This document shows, piece by piece, positions 12,001 through 23,263 of a stretch of DNA of 64,000 bases; the stretch's first letter is position 1, and every line of letters starts with the position of its first letter. Origin of the DNA: Omphiscola glabra (taxonomy: Eukaryota > Mollusca > Gastropoda > Lymnaeidae); contig OZ024802.1 in assembly GCA_964017045.1 (NCBI GenBank), forward strand, positions 8,772,935 to 8,836,934. The letters are read 5' to 3'. The position numbers and the translations under genes are program-made. The notes below the pieces were generated by a model. It was not told the DNA's origin and did not search any database. It was given only the letters and a program-made list of their open reading frames with translations.

Positions 12001-12731
12001 ATTTCATTCGAAATCAGTGCAGAAAAGACAAAAATGATGACGAATAGCACTAATGGCATCACCACTGAAATTAAGGTCGGGGAGGAAAGATTAGAGACAG
12101 TTGGCAGCTTAAAATACCTCGTAGCAATAGTATCGGAACAAGGCTCCAGGCCCAAATTAATGGCCAGGATTGCGCAGACCACGATAGCACTAAAGAGGCT
12201 CAAGAAAATATGGAACGACAAAAATATAGCCCCCAGCACCAAAATCAGGCTGATGCGCTCATTAATCCTCTCCATTTTCTTGTATGCATGTGAGTCCTGG
12301 ACATTAACAGCAGAACTTGAAAGGAAAATAAAGGCGATTGAGATGAGATGTTACAGAGGCATTCTTGGCATCTGCTATAGAGACCACATCACCAATGAGC
12401 AAATAAAAGAAAGGATACGTCAGGCAATTGGGCAATACGATGACCTCCTGACGTCTGTTAAAAAGCGCAAACTTGAGTGGTATGGCCACGTGACCAGAAA
12501 ACAAGGGCTCGCCAAAGAGATCTTGCAGGGCACTAATAGAGGAGGGAGAAGAAGAGGAAGACAAAGAAAAAGATGGGAAGATAATATCAAAGAATGGACT
12601 GGATTACAACTAGGCGATGCTATGCGTAGGGCAGAAGACCGAGAGGAATGGAGAAGAATAGTGTACATGTCATCTGTGGCGCCCCAATGGTCGAAGGACT
12701 ACGGGACCTGATGATGATGATGATGATGAAA
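12001..12731 (+). mobile_element. 5'-truncated LINE: reverse transcriptase C-terminus
   Basis: An open frame of about 237 codons runs without a stop from 12001 to TGA at 12712-12714. It has the familiar C-terminal region of animal non-LTR retrotransposon ORF2: EISAEKTKMM, ACESWTL, EMRCYRGIL, then KRKLEWYGHV, GRRRGRQRKRWEDNIKEW and an AEDREEW end. A short TGA/GAT repeat tail follows the stop (to about 12731), a simple-repeat 3' end as in several LINE clades. The catalytic domain is missing, so the copy is dead on arrival. The intact frame suggests a fairly recent insertion. Confidence 0.85.
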
Positions 12732-13124
12732 ATAATAGAAAATAACTATGATTGTTTTTAAGAGTCCGAACGTATCAAAATATTTTCGGGTTTTAAGGGT
12801 TATGTCCCTATAGCTCATTCTTATATATATTTGTTACAGAAAAAAAATGCGATGAGAGTGAAGTAAAAAAAATATCACTATGAATCCAGTTTTTATATTT
12901 TAGAATCTAACACTTGATTTGTGAAAATAAATAGATAAATTAAGCTGCAGCGAAGTTTTAAGAAATCGACACAATTGACATTGAAGCCGTCACGGGCCAA
13001 TTGAAATTATCAACATAGTAGAAGAAAAAGCTCAAGACAAAAGTCATAGCAAAACGGTTTTTGATCTCGATAAAGTACCTCGTTCAGTGACAACACCCTA
13101 CTTTAACACCAATGTAATAATAAG
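12732..13124. other. No gene recognised
   Basis: AT-rich unique sequence between the LINE tail and the next array. Nothing supported. Confidence 0.5.
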
Positions 13125-14070
13125 AATTAATAGCGTGATATCATGAGATGTTGGCAATACATTCGAAGCTTAATATCGTGATATCATGAGATGTTGGCAA
13201 TACATTCGAAGCTTAATATCGTGATATCATGAGATGTTGGCAATACATTCGAAGCTTAATATCGTGATATCATGAGATGTTGGCAATACATTTGAAGCTT
13301 AATATCGTGATATCATGAGATGTTGGCAATACATTCGAAGCTTAATATCGTGATATCATGAGATGTTGGCAGTGTAACATTAGAAGCTTAATATCGTGAT
13401 ATCATGATATGTTGGCAGTGTAACATTAGAAGCTTAATATCGTGATATCATGAGATGTTGGCAATACATTCGAAGCTTAATATCGTGATATCATGAGATG
13501 TTGGCAATACATTCGAAGCTTAATATCGTGATATCATGAGATGTTGGCAATACATTCGAAGCTTAATATCGTGATATCATGAGATATTGGCAGTGTAAAA
13601 TTAGAAGCTTAATATCGTGATATAATGAGATATTGGGAATGTAAAATTAGAAGCTTAATATCGTGATATCATGAGATGCTGGCAGTGTAACATTAGAAGC
13701 TTAATATCGTGATATCATGAGATGTTGGCAGTGTAAAATTAGAAGCTTAATATCGTGATATCATGAGATGTTGGCAGTGTAACATTAGAATCTTAATATC
13801 GTGATATCATGAGATATTGGCAGTGTAAAATTAGAAGATTAATATCGTGACATCATGAGATGTTGGCAGTGTAAAATTAGAAGCTTAATATCGTGACATC
13901 ATGAGATGTTGGCAGTGTAAAATTAGAAGTTTAATATCGTGATATCATGAGATGTTGGCAGTGTAAAATTAGAAGCTTAATATCGTGATATCATGAGATG
14001 TTGGCAGTGCAACATTAGAATCTTAATATCGAGATTTCATGAGATGTTGGCAGTGTAACATTAGAAGTTT
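13125..14070. repeat. 43/46-bp minisatellite with two unit subtypes
   Basis: About 21 copies share ttaatatcgtgatatcatga, then gatgttggca. Subtype A ends atacattcgaagc (43 bp) and subtype B ends gtgtaacattagaagc (46 bp). A dominates the left and B the right, with two B units inside the A block. The shared core contains palindromic GATATC with an AATATCGTGATAT half, so each unit can form a small hairpin. Confidence 0.95.
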
Positions 14071-14261
14071 TGCAGATATAGTCCAGAACACGTTTGGAAA
14101 CGAAGGATTAACAAAGATGAGTAAGAATACTCGAAAGTTGGTTCCCTTAATTGGAAGGGAATTAATTTACTAACATAAAATTTTTTTGAAAACATTATTA
14201 ATCAGTGGTGGTTACTTAGGATTTTAAATTATTCAAATTTAAAGTTACCAATAGTTTAAAT

Positions 14262-15033
14262 CAGTGATTCCCAAAGTGATCGATGGCAATTTGCAAGGGG
14301 TCCATGTCAGCGAAAAAAAAATTGGAGGTCAATGAAATGAAAATGGGGGTCAACGATAGTGGATCTCATGTAAGCAGGTCGTGACTTCTATTTTGGCATT
14401 CCATGAATTGATAAATCGACATACACAGATAGTACCTATTTACGTACATAATATTACCTTATAATATAAAGACATATATCTTCCTACATAAATTATAACA
14501 GTACATATAAAGTAAAAATCCCGAATTATAGAATATCGCGAGAAAGTTTTTCATTGCTTTTCCATCCTCATAACTTGTGGAAAGGGGTTTCAGCGCAGTT
14601 ACCAATCTCCTAACAAAACAAAAAAAAATAATAACAAGCTGGACATCATTAACGGATGAGATTTGAGATTAAACCTAACTAAATTGATGCCAAATGTTGG
14701 AAATGTATTATTAAAGCAGCAGGTTCATCCCTCACACTATGAGCATTTATTTTGTGCTTAGTTATTTTATTGTAACTGAAAGTCAATTTTAATTTGATTC
14801 GTTTTAATTTGAATTTCATTAATAATTGTATAATACTTAATATGTTTTTAAAAAAAAAGTTTTTCACACTTCACTTCACTTCACTAATGTTATAAATTTA
14901 AATATTTCAAAGTGAGTAGCACTATATAGCGGCTGTAAAAAAAAATACATTTGAAGTTAATGAATTTGCAAAAAATTCAATATCAGGTAAGCATGCAAGT
15001 GGTCTACGAGACAAAAAAGTTTGGGGACCTCTG
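14262..15033. mobile_element. Candidate non-autonomous hAT element
   Basis: Ends cagtgattcccaaag (14262) and tttggggacctctg (to 15033) form imperfect inverted termini of the hAT type (CAGNGNTYCCCAAA). The flanks gtttaaat and cattagat match at 5 of 8 positions, a weak target duplication. The interior is AT-rich and non-coding. Confidence 0.55.
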
Positions 15034-15165
15034 CATTAGATCATCTTGATGGTGTATTGCATTAGATAATCTTGATGGTATATTGCATTATATCATCGTG
15101 ATGGTATATTGAATTTGATCATCTTGATGGTATATTGCATTAGATCATCTTGACGGCATATTGTT
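15034..15165. repeat. ~26-bp tandem repeat
   Basis: Five copies of a unit with core gatggtatattgcatta followed by gatcatctt. Confidence 0.85.
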
Positions 15166-15721
15166 GTGATGGTTTTAGACTGGACATTGTACAATTCTTC
15201 CACCGTAAACTCGCCCTCGTAAAATACCCCCCCCCCAACCCTTTTTCCCCCCATTTTGCCTCTGCAGCATGATAATCCGAGTAATTTCCCTTGTTATTAT
15301 TGGATTCCGACGTGTGACAGCACAAGTACGCAACAATGCTTATAATGCCTTTTATTGATGCCCTTGTTATGTTCTTATAATTATGTAGCAAGGATTCGAT
15401 CGTGATTGTTATATAATATATTATACTCTACGTCCGTGCGGGCTGCGACACACCACCATAGGGGAAAGGCATCCCTTCAGGGCGATGGTAGGTTGTTACA
15501 CCCACTTAACAAGATGACGTTATGTCTATTATGCACCTAAAAAATTAGAGGCTGTTAATGATTCAATGTCTCATACTTCAATTAAAACACCAACTTGGTC
15601 CGACATTGTCGTTAAGCCACACATGCTTACGCTGACAATAACAAAGATTTACAAATCTATCCACACATTGGATGTATATGTGCAAGCGAAGCCACACATT
15701 GCTTACGCTGACAATGAATAT
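15166..15721. other. No gene recognised
   Basis: Unique sequence with a C-run near 15227-15251. A roughly 40-bp segment around agccacacat(t)gcttacgctgac recurs at 15614 and 15690. No gene supported. Confidence 0.45.
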
Positions 15722-15810
15722 TTGTTTTAAAGAAATTTCGTCGACGGAAAATTGATCGACGGAAATTTTATCGAACGTAAATTTGGTCGAATATTTTTTT
15801 CCGTTCTCAC
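15722..15810. mobile_element. Fragment of a GATCGA-type foldback element
   Basis: Contains atcgacggaaatt and gaacgtaaatttggtcga, closely matching one arm of the foldback element at 43839-44091. Only one arm is recognisable, so it is a partial copy. Confidence 0.6.
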
Positions 15811-15958
15811 GTAAAAATGTTCATTTATATGCTTGACTTCACGACAAGAACTCCTTATTAATTGGAACTTTGTTGCCTGATCTCGGACAAAGTCCATTAT
15901 AATTCTATTGCATTGTCATGAGAATTTTTTGTTATATGATTTAAACCCGATGTCTTAC

Positions 15959-16351
15959 AATGGACTACGATTAGTCGATTGTTTTGTCACGTGATACGTG
16001 TAAAAACAAGTAATACTTCCGGTAGGCTGTCTGCAACACAATAGTCGCTCACAAATTTTTCTTCAAACAACTTTCTTCCTTTAATCATAACTGAATTATA
16101 ATTATTGTCACATTTATGAATGTCATTTTAAAAAAAACACGTGTATTCAAGAATATTTTGAAAAGTAAAATTTTAATTAACACTGGGGAAGCGCTGATGG
16201 AGACAAACATTTTGCTTTAGAATTAATGATAATGGCAATGGCTGATCAGCTGTTTATCTGTTGTTATGTGTTGTTATGTGTAGCAGAAAGCCTACTAATG
16301 GCTGGTACGTATCACGTGACAAAACAAGGAAGTGACTAATCGTAGTCCATT
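15959..16351. mobile_element. Candidate TIR element, 393 bp
   Basis: Long inverted ends: aatggactacgattagtc at 15959 and gactaatcgtagtccatt ending 16351 are perfect over 18 bp. A second inverted block, ttttgtcacgtgatacg and its complement, lies inside each end. The interior is non-coding and I found no convincing target duplication. I recognise no family. Confidence 0.65.
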
Positions 16352-16567
16352 CAGGCCTTTTTGTATTTTTATTAGCAGCAGCCATACTGTTTTTCACACT
16401 CGCGTACTGAAACTGTGTTCATACGAACAACAGTGATTCTTATACTCTTGACAACAGCTTCTCTGATGATCTGAAGTTTATCCTTGACTTAGAAAAAGAT
16501 TAAAAGCCATTTATCCATAAAACATTAAGAACCGCTTATCTACAAAATAAGGAAAATATCATTTAGT

Positions 16568-16725
16568 GGATTTTAACAAATGATTTTAACAAATGATTTT
16601 AAAAAATGATTTTAACAAATGATTTTAACAAATGATTTTAACAAAGGATTTTAACAATTGATTTTAACAAATGATTTTAACAAATGATTTTAACAAATGA
16701 TTTTAACAAATGATTTTAACAGATT
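16568..16725. repeat. 13-bp minisatellite
   Basis: About 12 copies of aaatgattttaac with few substitutions. Confidence 0.93.
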
Positions 16726-17049
16726 ATCCGAATTATTTATACAAATTCAGGGGAGCGAACTTTACATTTCAGTTAGAATAATATTTTCCCGGTTATCGAC
16801 CCCAACAAAACACTCTGCTTAGTGGTATTCAAGATAGAGACAAATTCAATGCGTATTGAAATTGAAATTTCTGGAGTTTACGCATCCGTACCCAAGTATG
16901 GAACTGCCCTGAGGTCATTGCCAGGTACACTGTTCGCGACAGAAGCTGTATGACGGCCAGGAACTACGATGTTGTTTTTGACCATTTCCACATGACATAC
17001 TATTTTGTCGTTTAATTTATGTATTACTATCCAATATAACCGGCGTTGC

Positions 17050-17720
17050 CCGGGCTGGCTCACAATCCCATTTGTATCCCTATCCCGTCTGTATCCTGAT
17101 CTCAGTTGGATCCCGAATTCCTCTGGATCCCGAACCAACTGGGATCCCTTTTACAAATTGAGATCCCATACCCTAATGGGATCCTGATCCCATTGGGATC
17201 CCGAGCTAATTGAGATCCCGACGGGATACCATTTCCAATTAGGATACCAGTTTAAATGGGATCCCGTTCTTATTGTGATCCCGATCCATTTAGAATGCCG
17301 ATGGGCACCCTTTTCAAATGGGATCCCACATCGCGATGGCATCCTATTGTCATTGTATTCCCGACTCCATTTGGATCTTGATCCTCATGGGATCCCGTTT
17401 TCAAATAGGATATGATATCACAATGGAATTCCGACCCCTTTGGTATCCCGACCTAATTGAGATCCCGATGAGATCCCATTTCCAATTAGGATACCATTTT
17501 CCCTTTTATTTTCATTTCCAGATGGGATACCGATCCCGTTTGGATCTCTTTTCCCGGGGGGGGGGGGGGGCCTGTCTCTCCATTTGCCGATAGGATCCTT
17601 ATTTGATCCCGTCACTTGATGGAATCGAGTTACAGCTGGGTTCCAGTTAACTCATTCACCTTTAGGATCCTCTTCCTCGTTGGGATCATGTTCCCATTTG
17701 GGATTTTGTTCCCGGTAGGA
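17050..17720. repeat. Degenerate palindrome-rich array built on GGGATCCC
   Basis: The block gggatccc and variants (gggatacc, gagatccc, ggatcctg) recur every 15-25 bp, separated by cgat/attt/ccaatt linkers. The core is self-complementary, so both strands read alike. Copies are heavily diverged. A run of 17 G around 17557-17570 lies inside. No coding function supported. Confidence 0.8.
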
Positions 17721-17805
17721 TTATGAAGGGTCTGTTTAAAGAAAATACCCATGAAAGTATAGAACTAAACTAACATTTTAGATTCCATTATATATCCCCG
17801 TAGAA

Positions 17806-17875
17806 CAATTCAAATAGTTTTTTAATCCCAACCTCTCAATTCTGGTACCTGGGTACCAATAGCCCCTTCCAAAAA
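17806..17875 (+). repeat. Short dispersed repeat, copy 1
   Basis: The segment running from aaatagttttttaatcccaa to ggtacctgggtaccaat reappears in inverted orientation at 25294-25355 with only a few differences. It is probably the end of an unidentified transposon. Confidence 0.6.
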
Positions 17876-18052
17876 ACTGAAATACAAATAAACAAGCAAA
17901 TTAATAAGCAAATGCAAGTGTTAAAGAAATACAATTTTTAAAAAAAAAGTATATTTAACATAAAATTAATTTTCTTTTTTTGTAAGTTATAGAGCAAATT
18001 TTTCAGATATTATATTGTATATGTGCGTTCGTCGAATTGTAAATTGACAGAT

Positions 18053-18515
18053 TGTTGTGAACAAGATTTAGTAGCGTGATGTTTTGGTATGAAAGGTTGC
18101 TCATGCATGGTGAGAGTTTGTATGAGAACCACTGTTGTTAGTGTGAACATTTTTTGGTCCATGAGTTGTTATGAATTGTATTATTGTGGCTGAATGGTCA
18201 TTGGATGACAGGGAAATATGAATAAACAAGTGGGTGGATATAAAAGGACAGTGTGTTAGTTAGTCGAGAGAGGGAAGACGTAGAGACCAGAAGATCGTGA
18301 TAGAAGATTAGAGAGAACGTGATGAACACCTGTGTTAGTCGGAGATTATTTTCATACCTGTGTAATGAGGAATTTGATTATGCTTTAATGACTCTTGTGT
18401 TATAACTTAACAAATTAAAATTTTATAATTTCACAAATGTTGCAGTTTACTCCGTTGCTGTCTACTTTCGTTAGTCTAGGGTCTTCTACAAGGTTGACGA
18501 ATATATTCTGTCACA
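18053..18515 (+). mobile_element. Solo-LTR candidate
   Basis: The segment begins TGTTGTGAAC and ends TCTGTCACA (TG...CA termini). It carries a TATA-like gatataaaagg about 185 bp in, followed by a GA-rich stretch. CAGAT lies directly 5' (18048-18052) and one base 3' (18517-18521), a possible 5-bp target duplication with a one-base offset. No internal retrotransposon genes follow. All of this suits a solo LTR but is not proof. Confidence 0.45.
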
Positions 18516-19625
18516 CCAGATTCATAATAGACCAAAACAATGAAGATCACAACGATAGTACTTTTATTACATGATCTAATCGTAGCCAACGTCAATTCAT
18601 CAATGGAGATAATAATAACTCTATTTTCTCTAACTACTCTCGACTCTACACTAACTATAACGATCTACTCTGGCTCTACTACTCCTGGCTCTACTACTCC
18701 TGTCTCTACTAACTCCTGTCTCTACTACTGGCTCTTGCTCTACTCTCTGTCAACTACCTCCTGGGTCTACTCTTGTTAACTAATTAGCTCACAGCTTTTA
18801 TCCCCTCCGTCTGTTCACCCCCCACCCAGCTACACTAATTGCTCAACACGAACCAATTTCACATCTGACCCCAAATCTTACGCTAACAAAACATCTCACA
18901 GTCACCATGCCGCCAAACCAGAATTCATTAACGATCCAGGTCGTAACATCTTGGTAGTACAACATTTGTATATATGGAATAAAGAATTGAGTTATGAAAC
19001 TCCAGATACTTTTGTCGACTTAATTGTGTGATGTGTGTAGGACATCATTGACATCATAGGAATCATAGAAGTAAGACCATAGACAACGAGATTAGGCCGT
19101 AACACAGATGAGTGAGCAAGTGGTTATTTTTACAACTTCTTTTTTGTAGTATGTTTTTTTTCCCCTTTCGCCTTCTTTCTTCAGAAATAGGTTCATTGCT
19201 GTGTTAAATGTTTGAGAAACCCGAACCATTTGCTGATGCCAGTAGCTAACCTGGTGTACTAAAATATTCCTTATATGTTCATTATCAATTTCAGCACGCA
19301 CTAAGCTGATGCAGGCATATCAAGTTGCACTGTTGTGTCAATAATATATTTACCTTTAAAGATTTTCTAAAAGTTTTTGATTTGATTTAATTGTGTGATC
19401 TCTGACACGTATTTTGACTACCTTGGCGATTATGGCACGTGGATTGATTCTAGCGTGTCAGTTTTTGGGGTACCATTTGTTTGTGCACAGGTATAACGAG
19501 GAGGTCCACCTCAACCGTAACAGCATGTTTATTGATGTACAGGTGTTCTCTAAAGCGGTCTCAAAAGAGACGACATGTATCTCCTGCTTATGATTTTCCG
19601 CACTTTTTATAAAGGATGGTGTACA
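18516..19625. other. No gene recognised
   Basis: Contains a pyrimidine-rich stretch with ctctactactcctg repeats (18640-18780) and otherwise unique sequence. No supported gene. Confidence 0.45.
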
Positions 19626-19847
19626 TCACGTTGGGACTTGTACAAGTAAAACCGTGTAATGATTCTGAATATTTCCAGAGGGGAAAGTCATTTTATCAAC
19701 TTCAATCTCATAGGGACATGTGTTACAGCGGTCACGGTTACAACTTTTGGTGCTTATATGTGTTTTAACCTCAGGGAGGTGTCTTCTAAAGTGAGACCGA
19801 ACCTCACTGTCACAGTGAGTTACTTTAAACGAAACTTGTCTGGTCAT
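19626..19847 (-). mobile_element. Possible Penelope-like retroelement fragment
   Basis: The minus-strand frame contains KSCNRDRCNTCPYEIEV then FPSG. This resembles the C-x4-C-x2-C-P linker that precedes the GIY-YIG endonuclease of Penelope-like elements. Neither the reverse transcriptase nor the endonuclease is present. Identification rests on one short motif, so confidence is low. Confidence 0.4.
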
Positions 19848-19860
19848 ACCTTTAAGTATG

Positions 19861-20532
19861 TCAAGACATACCTTTAGTTCGAGTGGCAGCTGTCAAGACA
19901 TACCTTTAGTTCGAGTGGCAGCTGTCAAGACATACCTTTAGTTCGAGTGGCAGCTGTCAAGACATACCTTTAGTTCGAGTGGCAGCTGTCAAGACATACC
20001 TTTAGTTCGAGTGGCAGCTGTCAAGACATACCTTTAGTTCGAGTGGCAGCTGTCAAGACATACCTTTAGTTCGAGTGGCAGCTGTCAAGACATACCTTTA
20101 GTTCGAGTGGCAGCTGTCAAGACATACCTTTAGTTCGAGTGGCAGCTGTCAAGACATACCTTTAGTTCGAGTGGCAGCTGTCAAGACATACCTTTAGTTC
20201 GAGTGGCAGCTGTCAAGACATACCTTTAGTTCGAGTGGCAGCTGTCAAGACATACCTTTAGTTCGAGTGGCAGCTGTCAAGACATACCTTTAGTTCGAGT
20301 GGCAGCTGTCAAGACATACCTTTAGTTCGAGTGGCAGCTGTCAAGACATACCTTTAGTTCGAGTGGCAGCTGTCAAGACATACCTTTAGTTCGAGTGGCA
20401 GCTGTCAAGACATACCTTTAGTTCGAGTGGCAGCTGTCAAGACATACCTTTAGTTCGAGTGGCAGCTGTCAAGACATACCTTTAGTTCGAGTGGCAGCTG
20501 TCAAGACATACCTTTAGTTCGAGTGGCAGCTG
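19861..20532. repeat. 32-bp tandem array, exactly 21 copies
   Basis: Unit tcaagacatacctttagttc plus gagtggcagctg, 672 bp in all. I see no substitution between copies. A degenerate 22nd copy follows (20533-20564), and a partial, diverged copy precedes it. Homogeneity this high means very recent expansion, recent gene conversion, or an assembly effect. Confidence 0.97.
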
Positions 20533-20720
20533 TCAAGTCATAGCTTTAATTCAAATGACAGCTCTTCTAAAATTGGCTCACGATATAAACTACGGAAAGA
20601 ATCCAAAACTTCAGGCGTACTTTACCAAATTCCTCACCATTGCTGCAAAGTCTTCTTAGTCTAAGTAATGGAGATAAAGAAATGGAATAATTTTTACACG
20701 ACTGAGGATAGGGCGATGAG
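20533..20720. other. No gene recognised
   Basis: Unique sequence between the 32-bp array and the TIR element. Confidence 0.5.
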
Positions 20721-20721
20721 T

Positions 20722-21406
20722 ACAGTGGTACCTCGAGTTACGAATTTAATTCGTTCCGTAACCTTGCTCGTACGTTAATTTGCTTGTATCTCAAAGCAAT
20801 TTTCCCCATTCAAATTAATAGAAATGCCATCGATCCATTCCAGCCCCCAAAATGCCACCCTCGTTGTTTTTGTTACTTGTTTTTAATAAGAAAATATATC
20901 AATATAAATGACAAATATTGTATAAAAACACAATTCAAGGGAATGTATAGAAATAAACTGGTTTTATAAAAAAAAGTATTTCCCTTGGAAATCAACCGAC
21001 TTTCGTCGCTGCTTTTCTCTTCACCGGTCTTTGCCTTTTTTTCTCCAGGTTTTCCTCACTTTCACCTGAATTGCTGTTAAAAAAAAAAAAAACTGTCCAC
21101 GTAGGTTTGTTTCTTCCTCCCTTTCAGAATGTTGCGGAAATGATTTAGGCAAGTGTCATAAAATAGCTCCGATGCACGACCAGTTGCAACTCTTTCGGGG
21201 TGTTTCTTTTCCACGAACTGTGAGACTCTCTCCCACATTCCCTACTCGCTGACCCAGTTCCTCGTATCTCAATTTTTTTTTCTTCTCTTATTTCAATTTA
21301 AAACATCGCCCGTTCGACGGCTCGTATCTCAAAAATCTCGTAAATTAGGTCACTCGTATATTAGGTCACTCGTATATTAGGTCACTCGTATGTCGAGGTA
21401 CCACTA
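20722..21406. mobile_element. Non-autonomous TIR element, TA-flanked
   Basis: Left end agtggtacctcgagttacga (from 20724) and right end tcgtatgtcgaggtaccact (to 21404) are inverted copies with a few differences, and TA lies next to both ends. Internal sequence near the ends also shows inverted similarity (ctcgtacg, gtatctcaa). Near the right end a short unit, aggtcactcgtatatt, is repeated three times. The TA flank would suit a Tc1/mariner-type insertion; the family is otherwise unassigned. Confidence 0.7.
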
Positions 21407-21447
21407 TATAGCAGAAAACTGTGATTGTCTGTTGTCTTATAATAAAT

Positions 21448-21449
<2 letters not shown>

Positions 21450-21488
<39 letters not shown>
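21450..21488. repeat. (TA)n microsatellite
   Basis: An uninterrupted run of about 19 TA dinucleotides. Confidence 0.97.
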
Positions 21489-21490
<2 letters not shown>

Positions 21491-21766
21491 GTTCTTGTTA
21501 AAGTTAATTTTGGGGTCCGAATAATTGACAGTTATCTTATGGATTGTTGAAGTAAGTATAATTGATTGTTGAAAATCTCAAATGAAGTCAATAAAACCTT
21601 GTAGCTGTGTTGTGTCCATGTTGTTAACTCCCGTTTCTAAACATTGAAACGTGTTGATCTTAATTGAATATTTAGACACTTGTAGTTACTGGTATATTGT
21701 ATGAGTGTGATACACCTAATATCATTTATATGGACAATAAATTAATAAAAAGATTTGGTACCTTGA

Positions 21767-22022
21767 CTCTTCTTCTTCTTCTATGCTTTCAGGGCCCACG
21801 ATCAATGCATTGATCATTATGGCTCCTATGGTTCAGAGGGGTTCGCGATGTTAATGTGCGTGTTTTTTTTATGGGGATAATTCACCGGTTGCAGGACAGG
21901 AGGCAAGAGCCGCAAATGTGTCAGGCGTAGTCGCCGCAACTGTTGTTTTTGGAAGATTGTTCCATTCCTTTATTGTCTTTGGAAGGAATGATGAGCTCCT
22001 GTACTGAGTTCTTGTTTTAGAT
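21767..22022 (-). mobile_element. LINE 3' end (RT C-terminus plus tail)
   Basis: The minus strand reads KTRTQYRSSSFLPKTIKEWN followed by NLPKTTV, the extreme C-terminus of a CR1/Jockey-type reverse transcriptase. After it comes a 3' UTR and a GAA-repeat tail (CTT repeat at 21767-21782 on the plus strand). It is strongly 5'-truncated. A second copy lies at 40185-40725. Confidence 0.75.
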
Positions 22023-22496
22023 AATAAGATAAGTGGGACCTATGAAATATCACTACGCTCGATATATTGTTATGATACGAATGTTTAAGATCTTGTTAGA
22101 GGCTTACTTAAAGTATTCGATTATCAATTTCCTAATGTTCTGAAAATTGACAACACCTGATTAAAGCTGAAGCCGTACTACCCGTATTTTTTGGCAAAAT
22201 ATATTAGTATTTTTTTATTCATTTATTTTTTGCAAATTCACAAGTATAAAGACGATAATAACACGGTATTTAACTACATTTTCATCAATATAAAGATCTA
22301 CAATGTTAATTAAGCTCTTACTAAGGATCAAACATATGGAGTCTGTTGTAAAATTCTATTTCACTATAAAAGCATCTCCTTGAAAGTAGGGATAAGTGCC
22401 AATATTCATGCCATGCACCCATTAACAATACAAATGACGCCACTCCATATAAAGAAAAAGTGACACCTGGGTGAACCACCACATCCGCCTTCGTTG
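22023..22496. other. No gene recognised
   Basis: AT-rich unique sequence; the short minus-strand open frame within it has no recognisable domain. Confidence 0.45.
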
Positions 22497-22672
22497 CAGA
22501 GGTGTAACTAGATTGTTTGGCGCTAGGGAACAATATTCATTACTATCCCCCTCCCCAACGCCCAAACCCATTATTTTAAACAATTAAATACCACCACAAC
22601 CTATTTTGGCGCCCCCACTAGTCCGGTGCTCTGGGCTATTTGCCCCCCTCCCCCCCACCTTAGCAAAGCCTC
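22497..22672. mobile_element. Degenerate MITE of the CAGAGGCGTAGC family
   Basis: The left end cagaggtgtaactag, internal ggcgc blocks and the right end gcaaagcctct resemble the better copies at 42485 and 47485. Target duplication not readable. Confidence 0.6.
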
Positions 22673-22894
22673 TTTCCACTGGCATTGCCCATTTTAAAAT
22701 CTGAATTGCTTACCCCCATCACCTCTGAGGAAATTGTCTGAAAGAGACACTGGCCGAGATGGTTACTTATCGTCAAGAATTTTTGAGTTGCGAAGAGAGC
22801 TCAGCGAATTTCTGAAAGAAAAAAACAACACTTGACCAACTAAATTGACCGTTTCGAGTTTTCCTCCAAGTGAAGACGATCATGCGATACATAC

Positions 22895-23150
22895 ATTACG
22901 AGATTTCAATGTCGCGTCGCGAGATTCAAATCTCGCATTTCAAGGTCTGAATGACCCTTTTAGAGATTTGAATGTCACTTTCCCTTTTAGAGATTCAAAT
23001 GTCACATTTCAAGGTTTGAATATCCCTTTTAGAGATTTGAATGTCCCTTTTCAAGATTAGAATGTCGCTTTTCGAAATGTAATGCTACTTTGCAAGAATT
23101 AATGTCTATTTTAACGATATGAATGTAACTTTGCAAGATAAGTTGTAAAA
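22895..23150. repeat. Degenerate ~20-bp repeat
   Basis: Imperfect copies of agattTgaatgtccctttt in plus orientation; the unit drifts strongly rightward. Confidence 0.75.
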
Positions 23151-23263
23151 TCTAGCTGCCCAGAAAGGATTGGAGAGAAGATTTCACGACCTTGACATTA
23201 CTAGCATCTTTTTGAATTCACCCCAAAGCAGAATGTCATGAACGTGCATAAATTGAATTGAAC

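Noticed and set aside
19861..20532. CRISPR-like regular 32-bp repeats
   Set aside because: The repeats are directly contiguous with no unique spacers, and the genome is eukaryotic.
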